Position numbers and translations under genes: made by a program | Shown: positions 32,979 to 41,650 of the stretch, piece after piece | Layout of the letters: each line of letters opens with the position of its first letter | How positions within the stretch are numbered: the first letter of the stretch is position 1 | Notes under the pieces: generated by a model | What the model saw: the letters and a program-made list of their open reading frames with translations, nothing else | Databases searched by the model: none | What the model was told of the DNA's origin: nothing | Source of the DNA: an uncultured Rhodospirillaceae bacterium | Lineage (GTDB): Bacteria; Pseudomonadota; Alphaproteobacteria; Rhodospirillales; Magnetospirillaceae | Length of the DNA stretch: 42,815 nt | Direction of reading: 5' to 3' | NCBI GenBank assembly: GCA_937887565.1 | Contig: CALABS010000057.1 | Coordinates: 1-42,815, forward strand

Positions 32979-35792
32979 ATGAGCAAGAGAGTCCAGGAAA
33001 TGAAGGCGACCGACGACAAGGACCTGCGCGCCAGGGTCAAGCTGTTCGGCAACATGCTGGGGACCGTCCTGGCGGCGCAGGAAAGTCCCGAGGCGCTGGA
33101 GACGGTCGAGATCCTGCGCAAGGGCTTCATCGAACTGCGCCGGCGCGAGAACCCGGCCAAGCGCCGCGAGCTGATGAAGGTGATCGGGTCGCTGGACCCG
33201 GGCACGCTGTCGCATGTGGTGCGCGCCTTCGCCAACTATTTCCTGCTGGCCAACATCGCCGAGGAGGACTACGCCCACCGCGCCCGCCGCCGCCAGGTCA
33301 ACCGCGGCATGCGCCTGTGGCGCGGATCGTTCGACGACACCTTGAAGCAGCTCCGCGCCGAGGGCGTCGAGGTCGAACAGTTGCAGGAGCTGCTGGATCA
33401 CCTGCGCTATCAGCCGGTGTTCACCGCCCACCCGACCGAGGCCAAGCGCCGCACGCTGCTGGAGGCGCAGCGGCGTCTGTTCCTGCTGGCCGACCAGTTG
33501 AACGAGCCCCATCTCGGCGAGGTCCAGCGCGAGCGCATCGGCCAGACGCTGCTCAACCAGATCCAGACCCTGTGGAAGACCGACGAGGTCCGCGTCCACA
33601 AGCCCGAGGTGGTCGACGAGATCAAGAACGGGCTGTTCTATTTCCGCGAGACGCTGTTCGACGCGGTGCCGGTGATCTACCGCAACCTCCAGCGCGCCAT
33701 CGAGAAGTCGTACGGCAGCAAGGCCGCCGTCGCCATGCCGCGCTTCCTGCGCTTCGGCTCGTGGATCGGCGGCGACCGCGACGGCAATCCCTTCGTCACC
33801 CACCGGGTAACCCGGCTGGCGGTGCGCATGCAGTCGCGCGAGGCCATCCGCCAATACCGGCGCCGGCTGGAGGAACTGGGCAGCCTCTTGACCCATTCGT
33901 CGTCGCTGATCACGCCCTCGGCGGAATTCGAGGCGCGGCTGGCCGCCGACGCCGACATCGTGGAGGCGGCGCTTCGGGACAAGCCGCTGCGCTACGCCCA
34001 GGAGCCCTATCGCCGCAAGCTCTACCTCATGCGCCACCGGCTCGGCTGCATGGAGGCGCGCCTCGAGGCGCTGCTGGACGGCCACCCCGACCCGGGTACC
34101 GAGGGCTGCTACGCCTCGGAGCAGGATTTCGTCGACGACCTCAAGGCCATCGGCGCCTCGCTGGCCAGCCACGGCGACGACGCCCTTGCCGAGGCCGAGT
34201 TGGCGGACGTCATCGCCCAGGCCGAAACCTTCGGCTTCTTCCTGGCCGAGTTGGACATCCGCCAGGAATCCGGCCGCCATACCGAGGCGGTCGCCGAGCT
34301 GTTCGCCAAGGCCCCCAACCTGCCCGACTACCGCGAACTGACCGAGGCGCAACGCTGCGGCATCCTGGGCGACCTGCTGTCGCACGGCGGCTCGCCGCTG
34401 CTCTACTCCGACGACCTGAGCGACGGCACCCGCGAGACCCTGGCGGTCATGCGTACCATGGCCGAGATGCGCAAGGAGGTCAGTCCACAAGCCTTCGGCG
34501 CCTATGTCATCTCCATGACCCACCACGCCAGCCACGTGCTCGAGGTGATGTTCCTGGCCAGCTTCGCCGGCCTGTGCGGCCGGCGCATGGACGGGCGCTG
34601 GCACTCGGACATCCGGGTGGCGCCGTTGTTCGAGACCATCGAGGATCTGAGCCGCATCGAACCGGTGATGACGGCGCTGCTGGACGTGCCCGCCTACCGC
34701 GCCCTGCTGGAGGCGTCCGGCAACAGCCAGGAAGTCATGCTGGGCTATTCGGATTCGGCCAAGGACGGCGGCATCCTGGCGTCGGCTTGGAGCCTCTACC
34801 AGGCCCAGAAGGTGATCACCCGGGTCACCGCCGCGCGCGGCATCCGCTGCCGCCTGTTCCACGGCCGCGGCGGCACCGTCGGCCGCGGCGGCGGCCCCAC
34901 CCACGACGCCATCCTGGCCCAGCCGCCCGGCACGGTGAACGGCGAGATCAAGTTCACCGAGCAGGGCGAGGTGCTGTCGGCCAAGTACACCAACGCCGAG
35001 ACGGCGGTCTACGAGCTGACCATGGGCGTCACCGGCCTGCTGAAGGCCAGCCGCTGCCTGGCGGTGGCCTGCCACCCCGACCGCCGCGACTTCATGGAGG
35101 TGATGGCGGAACTGGCGGCCAAGGGCGAGGACGCCTATCGCGACCTCACCGACCGCACCCCCGGCTTCATCGATTATTTCTACGAGGCGACCCCGGTCAC
35201 CGAGATCGGCCTGCTGAACATCGGCTCGCGCCCCAGCCACCGCAGCAAGGCCGACCGCTCCAAGTATTCCGTGCGCGCCATCCCGTGGGTGTTCGGCTGG
35301 GCCCAGTCGCGCCACACCTTGCCGGCCTGGTACGGCATCGGCACCGCCCTCGAATCATGGGCCGGCAAGGACCTCAGGCGGCTGGCGACGCTGCGCGCCA
35401 TGTACCGGGAATGGCCGTTCTTCCGCGCGCTGCTGTCCAACAGCCAGATGTCGCTGACCAAGGCCGAGCTGTCCATCGCCCGGGAATATGCCGGCCTGTG
35501 CGAGGACCCGGCGCTGGCCGACGCCATCCTGGGACGCATCGCCGAGGAATACCATCGCACCGTCGGCCGCGTGCTTGCCGTCGCCGACGAGAACGAGTTG
35601 ATGGCCGACACCCCCGAGGTCGCGCTGTCGCTGGCACGGCGCAATCCCTACCTGGACCCCATCAACCACATCCAGGTGACGGTGCTGAAGCGCTACCGCG
35701 ACGCCGCCGACGACGCCGAGCGGGCGCTGTGGCTGACGCCGCTGTTGCGGTCGATCAACGCCCTGGCGACGGGCATGCGGAACACGGGATAA
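32979..35792 (+). CDS. ppc: Phosphoenolpyruvate carboxylase
   Basis: A 937-residue enzyme that carboxylates phosphoenolpyruvate to oxaloacetate, refilling the TCA cycle. Catalytic His151 is in VFTAHPTEAKRR. GSWIGGDRDGNPFVT, the second active-site loop FHGRGGTVGRGGGPTHDA and the invariant C-terminus GMRNTG are all present. Length is typical. ATG 32979 is preferred over 32958 because AGGGGG sits 6 nt upstream. It is divergent from the ABC gene, with a 174-nt gap that must hold both promoters. It ends 6 nt from the convergent DksA/TraR-like gene. Confidence 0.96.
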   Translation: MSKRVQEMKATDDKDLRARVKLFGNMLGTVLAAQESPEALETVEILRKGFIELRRRENPAKRRELMKVIGSLDPGTLSHVVRAFANYFLLANIAEEDYAHRARRRQVNRGMRLWRGSFDDTLKQLRAEGVEVEQLQELLDHLRYQPVFTAHPTEAKRRTLLEAQRRLFLLADQLNEPHLGEVQRERIGQTLLNQIQTLWKTDEVRVHKPEVVDEIKNGLFYFRETLFDAVPVIYRNLQRAIEKSYGSKAAVAMPRFLRFGSWIGGDRDGNPFVTHRVTRLAVRMQSREAIRQYRRRLEELGSLLTHSSSLITPSAEFEARLAADADIVEAALRDKPLRYAQEPYRRKLYLMRHRLGCMEARLEALLDGHPDPGTEGCYASEQDFVDDLKAIGASLASHGDDALAEAELADVIAQAETFGFFLAELDIRQESGRHTEAVAELFAKAPNLPDYRELTEAQRCGILGDLLSHGGSPLLYSDDLSDGTRETLAVMRTMAEMRKEVSPQAFGAYVISMTHHASHVLEVMFLASFAGLCGRRMDGRWHSDIRVAPLFETIEDLSRIEPVMTALLDVPAYRALLEASGNSQEVMLGYSDSAKDGGILASAWSLYQAQKVITRVTAARGIRCRLFHGRGGTVGRGGGPTHDAILAQPPGTVNGEIKFTEQGEVLSAKYTNAETAVYELTMGVTGLLKASRCLAVACHPDRRDFMEVMAELAAKGEDAYRDLTDRTPGFIDYFYEATPVTEIGLLNIGSRPSHRSKADRSKYSVRAIPWVFGWAQSRHTLPAWYGIGTALESWAGKDLRRLATLRAMYREWPFFRALLSNSQMSLTKAELSIAREYAGLCEDPALADAILGRIAEEYHRTVGRVLAVADENELMADTPEVALSLARRNPYLDPINHIQVTVLKRYRDAADDAERALWLTPLLRSINALATGMRNTG

Positions 35793-35798
35793 CGCCGG

Positions 35799-36032
35799 TC
35801 AGCGCGGCCCGCACAAGCGGGCCCGGCGGCTCTGCGCTTCCTGCTCGTCGGCGCATTCGCGGCACAGCTGGGCGTGGGCATTGGCGCGCAGGCGCTCGGC
35901 CTCGATGGGCTCGTGGCAGGCCCGGCAGACGCCGGTGGACGGCCCGGCCGCCTCGCTGCGACTCAGAACCGCCTGCAGTGCCACCTTGGTGAAGTTCTCG
36001 GCACGTTCGGTGGCGAAATCGATCTCGTCCAT
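35799..36032 (-). CDS. DksA/TraR-family zinc finger protein
   Basis: A 77-residue protein with a short N-terminal helix (MDEIDFATERAENFTKVALQ). A four-cysteine zinc finger follows: CRACHEPIEAERL and then LCRECADEQEAQSRR. The size fits short TraR-like members that bind the RNA polymerase secondary channel and mimic DksA plus ppGpp. The long coiled coil of DksA is missing. ATG 36032 is placed well after GAGGAGGG; a GTG two codons earlier is possible. It is divergent from the RMF-like small gene, so two growth-arrest factors may share a promoter region. Confidence 0.85.
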   Translation of the reverse strand: MDEIDFATERAENFTKVALQAVLSRSEAAGPSTGVCRACHEPIEAERLRANAHAQLCRECADEQEAQSRRARLCGPR

Positions 36033-36228
36033 GAACACCCCTCCTCGTTCGCCGGTCGCCCGGCATCCCCACCATATTTTGTGCCCGGGGTTTATGGCTC
36101 AGGCAAGACTTATGTTCAAATGACGGTTTCGTGGCGCGACATACAGAAGGCATAGGCGAAAGGCATGGGTTTACCGACCCGGAGCGGGGCCTATGTGACG
36201 GGGGACCCGAACCCGGAAAGGAGATCCG

Positions 36229-36405
36229 ATGCTCAAGAGCCATGACGCCACCGCCATCGACACCGCCATGCGCATGGGAACCGAGGCCGCCCGCCACGGG
36301 AAGCCGGAAAAGGCCAATCCCTACCAGCTTGACGACAGCGTGCGGTTCGGCGCCTGGCTGGCGGGCTGGATCGCGGGGAACAGGCCGCCGCCGACACGGC
36401 AGTAG
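36229..36405 (+). CDS. RMF/CrpP-type small protein (ribosome modulation factor-like)
   Basis: A 58-residue protein with an excellent ribosome site (AAAGGAG, 7 nt before ATG). The sequence shows GTEAARHGKPEKANPY followed by VRFGAWLAGWIAG. This matches the Gly-x-x-Ala...NPY...W-x-x-GW-x-x-G pattern of ribosome modulation factor and the related CrpP family. RMF pairs ribosomes into inactive dimers in stationary phase; whether this protein does so is an inference. A strong hairpin follows 15 nt after the stop. Confidence 0.75.
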   Translation: MLKSHDATAIDTAMRMGTEAARHGKPEKANPYQLDDSVRFGAWLAGWIAGNRPPPTRQ

Positions 36406-36420
36406 GTCCGCGCCCACAGG

Positions 36421-36450
36421 CCATCCCGAGCGTGATGCCGCTCGGGATGG
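36421..36450. terminator. Shared hairpin between RMF-like and thioesterase genes
   Basis: A perfect 12-bp stem (36421-36432 with 36439-36450) and 6-nt loop lie in the 51-nt gap between two convergent stop codons. It lacks a T-tract on either side. Position and symmetry suggest a bidirectional terminator. Confidence 0.6.
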
Positions 36451-36456
36451 CACTGA

Positions 36457-36870
36457 TCACTGCGGGATCGCGTAGCTGGCGGTCGCGTGGGCGATCATCT
36501 CGTCGGTATCGGCGGCGACCAATTCCACCGCCGCCACCGCCAGCCGGCGGCCCATCCTCAACACCTTGGCCTCGGCGAGGATGTCGGTGGCGCCGGCCTT
36601 GCGCAGGAAATTCATCGTCAGATTGGTGGTCACCACCATCTCCACCGGCCCCGCCCCGGACAGCACGGCGGCCCACAGCGCCACGTCGGCCAGGGTCATC
36701 AGGGCCGGGCCGCTGACGGTGTCGATGGGCCGCGCTAGATGCGGCCCGTAGGGCATCACCAGCCGGGCGGCGCCGCGCGCGATGCTCTCGGCGCGGATGT
36801 TCATGTGCATGGCCAACGGCACCTTGGCGAGCAGGGCTTCGTTGAAGACTTGGGGCGTGATGGCGGGCAT
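36457..36870 (-). CDS. PaaI-type hotdog-fold thioesterase
   Basis: A 137-residue hotdog protein. The central helix region is RPIDTVSGPALMTLADVALWAA, with the usual acidic residue in the MTLADVA segment, followed by TTNLTMNFLRKAGATDILAE. Family members hydrolyse acyl-CoA thioesters. ATG 36870 gives the normal length; extra in-frame codons up to 36924 are not needed. It is divergent from the enoyl-CoA hydratase-family gene at 36953, which may make the two functionally linked in acyl-CoA turnover. Confidence 0.85.
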   Translation of the reverse strand: MPAITPQVFNEALLAKVPLAMHMNIRAESIARGAARLVMPYGPHLARPIDTVSGPALMTLADVALWAAVLSGAGPVEMVVTTNLTMNFLRKAGATDILAEAKVLRMGRRLAVAAVELVAADTDEMIAHATASYAIPQ

Positions 36871-36952
36871 GGCTCTTTCGTGGTCTTGATCGGGTGGCCA
36901 TTTGGGGGACACACTTTCCTTCAATTAGCCGACCGAAGACAAGGGAGCCGTC

Positions 36953-37744
36953 ATGCATACCCCCTCCGCCGAGCCGATCCTGCTGACCGCCGTCGCCGAC
37001 GGGGTCGCCACGCTCACCTTGAATCGGCCGGCGGCCCGCAACGCCTTGTCGGTCGCGCTGATGACCGAGATCGAGGCGGCGCTGGACCGCCTGGCCGCCG
37101 ACGCCTCGGTGCGGGTGGTGGTCGTCGCCGCCAACGGCCCCGCCTTCTGCGCCGGCCACGACCTCAAGGAGATGCGCGCGCTGGAAGGCGAGGCGGCGGT
37201 GGCGGCGGTGTTCGCCCAGTGCTCGCGCCTGATGACCAGGGTGGTGCGCATGCCGCAGCCGGTGATCGCCAAGATCCACGCCATGGCCACCGCCGCCGGC
37301 TGCCAGCTGGTGGCCTCGTGCGATCTGGCCTTCGCCGCCGAGGAGGCCCGGTTCGCCACGCCCGGCGTCAATATCGGCCTGTTCTGTTCGACCCCCATGG
37401 TGGCGCTCGGCCGCGCGGTGGGCCGCAAGCACGCCCTGGAAATGCTGCTGACCGGCCACGCCGTCGATGCCCGCCATGCCGAGGCCTGGGGCCTGATCAA
37501 CCGCGCCGTGCCCGATGCCGACCTGGACCGGGTGGTGGCCGAGACCGCCGCCACCATCGCCGCCAAGTCGCCCTATACGCTGAAGGTCGGCAAGGAGGCC
37601 TTCTACCGCCAGGCCGAGATGGGCCTCGACGACGCCTATTCCTATGCCAGCCGGGTGATGACCGAGAACATGCTGGCCGCCGACGCCGCCGAGGGCATCG
37701 ACGCCTTCCTGGGCAAACGGGCGCCGTGCTGGACGGGGCGATAG
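36953..37744 (+). CDS. Enoyl-CoA hydratase/isomerase-family protein (ECHDC3-like)
   Basis: A 263-residue crotonase-fold protein with the CoA-binding and oxyanion-hole segments LNRPAARNALS, FCAGHDLKEM and ATAAGCQLVASCDL. The two glutamates that perform hydration in classical hydratases are replaced: AGCQL has Gln and ATPGVNIG has Gly. This pattern is seen in ECHDC3-like proteins and argues against ordinary hydratase activity. AAGGGAG is well placed before the ATG. It is divergent from the thioesterase and is followed by a terminator hairpin. Confidence 0.88.
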   Translation: MHTPSAEPILLTAVADGVATLTLNRPAARNALSVALMTEIEAALDRLAADASVRVVVVAANGPAFCAGHDLKEMRALEGEAAVAAVFAQCSRLMTRVVRMPQPVIAKIHAMATAAGCQLVASCDLAFAAEEARFATPGVNIGLFCSTPMVALGRAVGRKHALEMLLTGHAVDARHAEAWGLINRAVPDADLDRVVAETAATIAAKSPYTLKVGKEAFYRQAEMGLDDAYSYASRVMTENMLAADAAEGIDAFLGKRAPCWTGR

Positions 37745-37753
37745 CCGTGCCCT

Positions 37754-37784
37754 CCCCTCCCCCGTGCGGAGCGCGGGGGAGGGG
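37754..37784 (+). terminator. Terminator hairpin after enoyl-CoA hydratase gene
   Basis: An 11-bp perfect stem (37754-37764 with 37774-37784) and 9-nt loop begin 10 nt after the stop codon. The 3' side reads ACGTTCCGTTCATTGT, only mildly T-rich. It separates this gene from the soe operon. Confidence 0.65.
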
Positions 37785-37789
37785 ACGTT

Positions 37790-37988
37790 CCGTTCATTGT
37801 CCCCACAAACAATCCGTTTGATTTATTAGTCCTTCCTTATTTAAGTTAGGTTCCAAAGAGGGCCGCAACAGGCCCGAGGACGGGAGACATCGCCTGGAGA
37901 CGTGGACGGCCGGCCGCTTGGGCCCGCCGTCGCCGGCCGGCCTGTCCCCGGTGTCCCTCGGGTCGGAGCCCAACGTCCAGGAGTCGGC
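37790..37988 (+). promoter_or_regulatory. A+T-rich promoter region and structured leader of soe operon
   Basis: Bases 37790-37856 are unusually A+T-rich for this genome and contain TTTGATTTATTA and TTATTTAAG, so the operon promoter is likely here. I see no clean -35/-10 pair; a single TTGAT half-site of the FNR type is present without its partner. The following 130 nt are very GC-rich and fold locally: GGGCC-GCAACA-GGCCC, and a longer pairing of CGGCCGGCCGC with GCCGGCCGGCC. No known riboswitch class was recognised. Confidence 0.45.
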
Positions 37989-40886
37989 ATGAGGGATCCC
38001 GTCAGCACCCGCGACTCCGAGCTCGGCCGCTCGGAGGTCAAGACCACCACCTGCTACATGTGCGCCTGCCGCTGCGGCATCCGCGTCCACATCCGCGATG
38101 GCGAGGTGCGCTATATCGAAGGCAACCCGGATCACCCCCTGAACCAGGGCGTGATCTGCGCCAAGGGCGCCTCGGGCATCATGAAGCAGTACTCGCCGGC
38201 CCGCCTGACCCGCCCCCTGAAGCGCAAGGACGGCGCCGACCGCGGCCTCAACGCCTTTGAGCCGATCTCGTGGGACGAGGCCTTCGGCATGCTGGAGGAG
38301 CGGCTGGCCCACATCCGCGCCACCGATCCCCGCAAGCTGGCCCTGTTCACCGGCCGCGACCAGATGCAGGCGCTGACCGGCATGTTCGCCAAGCAGTTCG
38401 GCACCCCCAACTACGCCGCGCATGGCGGCTTCTGCTCGGTCAACATGGCCGCCGGCCTGATCTATACCTATGGCGGCAGCTTCTGGGAGTTCGGCGGCCC
38501 CGACCTCGACCGCGCCAAGCTGTTCGTGATGATCGGCACCGCCGAGGACCACCACTCGAACCCGATGAAGATCGCGCTGGGCAAGTTCAAGAAGGCCGGC
38601 GGGCGCTTCATCGCCGTCAATCCGGTGCGCACCGGCTATGCCGCCATCGCCGACGAATGGGTGCCCATCCGCCCCGGCACCGACGGCGCCCTGCTGCTGG
38701 CCCTGATCCATGAGATCATCGAGATGGGCCTGTTCGACCGCGAGTTCCTGATCCAGTACTCCAACGCGGCCGAGTTGGTGAACATGGACGAGAAGGCCGA
38801 CGATTTCGGGCTGTTCGTCCGCGATCCCGACGTCGACGTCCGCCCCGACACCTTCGACACCCCCGACCGCTACTGGTGGGACCGCCACACCGACAAGCCG
38901 GTGCTGTCGCGCACGCCAGGGACCGATGGCCGCCTGATGGGCGACTACGCCATGCCCGACGGCACCCCGGTGAAGCCGTCGTTCCAGTTGCTGAAGGACC
39001 GGGTCAAGGACTACACGCCGGAATGGGCCGAGACCATCACCGGCATCCCGGCCGCCACCATCCGCCGCCTGGCCCACGAGATGGGCGTCACCGCCCGCGA
39101 TCAGAAGATCGAGCTGCCCATCGCCTGGACCGACGCCTGGGGCAACGAGCACGAGAAGGTCACCGGCAACCCGGTGGCGTTCCACGCCATGCGGGGCCTG
39201 GCCGCCCACTCCAACGGCTTCCAGACCATCCGCGCGCTCGGCATCCTGATGAGCATCCTGGGCACCATCGACCGGCCCGGCGGCTTCCGCCACCGGGCGC
39301 CGTTCCCGCGTCCCATTCCCCCCTGCCCCAAGCCGCCCAAGGGCAACCACGCCATCCAGCCCAACCATCCGCTGGAGGGCACGCCGCTGGGCTGGCCGGC
39401 CGACCCCGACGATCTGGCGGTGGACGAGCACGGCGAGCCGTTGCGCATCGACAAGGGCTTCTCGTGGGAGTACCCGCTGTCGGTGCACGGGCTGATGCAC
39501 AACGTCATCACCAACGCCTGGCGCGGCGACCCCTACAAGATCGACACCCTATTCCTGTTCATGGCCAACATGGCCTGGAACTCGTCCATGAACACCACCA
39601 AGGTCCGCGACATGCTGACCGACAAGGACGAGGACGGGAACTACAAGATCCCGTTCATCGTGGTGGCGGATTCGTTCCAGTCCGAGACGGTGGCCTTCGC
39701 CGACCTGGTGCTGCCGGACACCAGCTATCTGGAACGCCACGACGTCATGAGCATCCTGGACCGGCCGATCTCGGAGTTCGACGGCCCCGTCGACTCGGTG
39801 CGCGTGCCGATCATGCCGCCCTTGGGCGAGTCCAAGCCGTTCCAGGAGGTGCTGGTGGAGATGGGCACCCGGCTGGGCCTGCCCGCCTTCGTCCACAAGG
39901 ACGGCAGCCGCAAGTACCGCGACTATCCCGACTTCATCGTCAATTTCGAGACCGAGCCGGGCTCGGGCATCGGCTTTTTGGCCGGCTGGCGCGGCAAATC
40001 GGGCGAGAAGTTCATGGTGGGCGAGCCCAATCCCAGCCAATGGGAGATGTACGCCCGCAACGACAACCACTTCCACTACGAGCTGCCGCGCAGCTACCAG
40101 TACATGCGCAACTGGAACAAGGGCTACCTCACCTGGGCGCAGCGCCACCGCCTGGTGCGCTATCTGGACCCCATCAACATCCACATCTATTCCGAGGTGC
40201 TGCAGAAGTTCCGCCTGGCCGCCGAGGGCAAGTGGAAGGGCAAGCAGCCGCCGGACCATCTGCGCGAGCGCGTCAAGCAGTTCTTCGACCCGCTGCCGTT
40301 CTTCTATGTGCCGCTGGAATGGAAGCAGGCCGACACCATGCGTTTCCCGCTGTCGGCCATCACCCAGCGCCCCATGGCCATGTACCATTCCTGGGATTCC
40401 CAGAACGCCTGGCTGCGGCAGATCCACACCCACAACTACCTGTTCGTCCATCCCAGCGTCGGCGCGTCGGGCAATTTCGACGACGGCGACTGGGTGTGGG
40501 TGGAAAGCCCGTGGGGCAAGGTGCGCTGCATGGCCCGCTTCTCGGAAGCGGTCGAGCCGGGCACGGTGTGGACCTGGAACGCCATCGGCAAGGCCTCGGG
40601 TGCCTGGGGCCTGTCGCCCGACGCCAACGAATCCAAGAAGGGCTTTCTGTTGAACCACGTCATCTCGGAGGAGCTGCCGAACATGGTCGGCGGCCGCCAC
40701 GTCTCGAACTCGGACCCGGTCACCGGCCAGGCGGCCTGGTACGACGTCCGCGTCCGCGTCACCCGCGCCGCCGACGACGAGCCCAAGGTCACCTGGCCGC
40801 AGTTCAAGCCGCTGGACGCCGCCCCCGGCCAAACCGGCTTCGGGTCGCGGCTGCGCGCCTTCTTCGCCGGCCGGCCCAAGGGTTGA
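37989..40886 (+). CDS. soeA: Sulfite dehydrogenase molybdopterin subunit SoeA-like
   Basis: A 965-residue oxidoreductase of the DMSO-reductase family. An N-terminal iron-sulfur site has Cys22-x2-Cys25-x3-Cys29-x27-Cys57 (TTTCYMCACRCG, GVICAKG), followed by full molybdopterin-guanine-dinucleotide domains. There is no twin-arginine signal, so the active site is cytoplasmic. This separates it from periplasmic DmsA, PsrA and TtrA enzymes and fits SoeA, the catalytic subunit of the cytoplasmic sulfite-oxidising enzyme. CAGGAG lies 6 nt before ATG 37989; a longer frame from 37902 has no site. It is followed 11 nt later by an iron-sulfur subunit and then a membrane anchor. A cytoplasmic reductase acting on another sulfur or nitrogen oxide cannot be ruled out from sequence alone. 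Confidence 0.82.
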   Translation: MRDPVSTRDSELGRSEVKTTTCYMCACRCGIRVHIRDGEVRYIEGNPDHPLNQGVICAKGASGIMKQYSPARLTRPLKRKDGADRGLNAFEPISWDEAFGMLEERLAHIRATDPRKLALFTGRDQMQALTGMFAKQFGTPNYAAHGGFCSVNMAAGLIYTYGGSFWEFGGPDLDRAKLFVMIGTAEDHHSNPMKIALGKFKKAGGRFIAVNPVRTGYAAIADEWVPIRPGTDGALLLALIHEIIEMGLFDREFLIQYSNAAELVNMDEKADDFGLFVRDPDVDVRPDTFDTPDRYWWDRHTDKPVLSRTPGTDGRLMGDYAMPDGTPVKPSFQLLKDRVKDYTPEWAETITGIPAATIRRLAHEMGVTARDQKIELPIAWTDAWGNEHEKVTGNPVAFHAMRGLAAHSNGFQTIRALGILMSILGTIDRPGGFRHRAPFPRPIPPCPKPPKGNHAIQPNHPLEGTPLGWPADPDDLAVDEHGEPLRIDKGFSWEYPLSVHGLMHNVITNAWRGDPYKIDTLFLFMANMAWNSSMNTTKVRDMLTDKDEDGNYKIPFIVVADSFQSETVAFADLVLPDTSYLERHDVMSILDRPISEFDGPVDSVRVPIMPPLGESKPFQEVLVEMGTRLGLPAFVHKDGSRKYRDYPDFIVNFETEPGSGIGFLAGWRGKSGEKFMVGEPNPSQWEMYARNDNHFHYELPRSYQYMRNWNKGYLTWAQRHRLVRYLDPINIHIYSEVLQKFRLAAEGKWKGKQPPDHLRERVKQFFDPLPFFYVPLEWKQADTMRFPLSAITQRPMAMYHSWDSQNAWLRQIHTHNYLFVHPSVGASGNFDDGDWVWVESPWGKVRCMARFSEAVEPGTVWTWNAIGKASGAWGLSPDANESKKGFLLNHVISEELPNMVGGRHVSNSDPVTGQAAWYDVRVRVTRAADDEPKVTWPQFKPLDAAPGQTGFGSRLRAFFAGRPKG

Positions 40887-40897
40887 GGAGCGACGCC

Positions 40898-41635
40898 ATG
40901 AGCACCAAGCAACTCGCCCTGGTCATCGACCTCAACATCTGCGTCGGCTGCCACGCCTGCGTGACCAGCTGCAAGGAATGGAACACCTCGGGCTGGGCCG
41001 GGCCGCTGCCCGACCAGAACCCCTACGACGCCGACCCCGCCGGCGTGTTCTTCAACCGCGTGCAAACCTACGAACTGGGCACCTTTCCCAATACCGAGAC
41101 GGTGCACTTCCCCAAGAGCTGCCTGCATTGCGAGGACCCGCCCTGCGTGCCGGTCTGCCCCACCGGCGCCTCGTACAAGCGCGACGAGGACGGCATCGTC
41201 CTGGTCGACTACGACAAGTGCATCGGCTGCAAGTACTGCTCGTGGTCGTGCCCCTACGGCGCCCGCGAGTTCGACGAGGTCCAGGGCGTGATGAAGAAGT
41301 GCACGCTGTGCGTCGACCGCATCTACGACACCAGCCTGCCCGAGGACCGCCGCAAGCCGGCCTGCGTGCTGGCCTGCCCGTCCGGCGCCCGCATCTTCGG
41401 CGACGTCAAGGACCCCGATTCCGAGGCGTCCCAGGCCATCGTCGAGAATTCCGGCTTCCAGCTGATGCCGGAATGGGGCACCAACCCGGCCAACCACTAC
41501 CTGCCCCGCCGCAAAACCAAGGTCACGCTGCACCAGGACGAGCTGGTGCGCGCCGACAACCCGCTCAAGATCGAGGGCGAGCAGCCCAAGGTGCCGTTCA
41601 CGGCACCGTCGATCGACGAGATGTCGAGCTGGTAA
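40898..41635 (+). CDS. soeB: Iron-sulfur electron-transfer subunit SoeB-like
   Basis: A 245-residue DmsB/NrfC-type ferredoxin subunit with sixteen cysteines in four clusters. These are ICVGCHACVTSCKEWN (Cys15, 18, 21, 25), CLHCEDPPCVPVCP, CIGCKYCSWSCPYG and CTLCVDRI with CVLACPSGA. They would hold four 4Fe-4S centres in a chain between the molybdenum subunit and the membrane anchor. There is no signal peptide, consistent with a cytoplasmic complex. GAGGAG precedes the ATG, 11 nt after the stop of soeA. Confidence 0.85.
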   Translation: MSTKQLALVIDLNICVGCHACVTSCKEWNTSGWAGPLPDQNPYDADPAGVFFNRVQTYELGTFPNTETVHFPKSCLHCEDPPCVPVCPTGASYKRDEDGIVLVDYDKCIGCKYCSWSCPYGAREFDEVQGVMKKCTLCVDRIYDTSLPEDRRKPACVLACPSGARIFGDVKDPDSEASQAIVENSGFQLMPEWGTNPANHYLPRRKTKVTLHQDELVRADNPLKIEGEQPKVPFTAPSIDEMSSW

Positions 41636-41650
41636 GGGGAGAAACCCATC

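Noticed and set aside
37790..37988. Molybdenum cofactor riboswitch before soeA
   Set aside because: The leader folds locally but I could not match the conserved core of that class.
38876..40897. Long second frame inside soeA joined to soeB
   Set aside because: The part inside soeA is a shadow frame. Only the part from ATG 40898 is real (soeB), with its own ribosome site.
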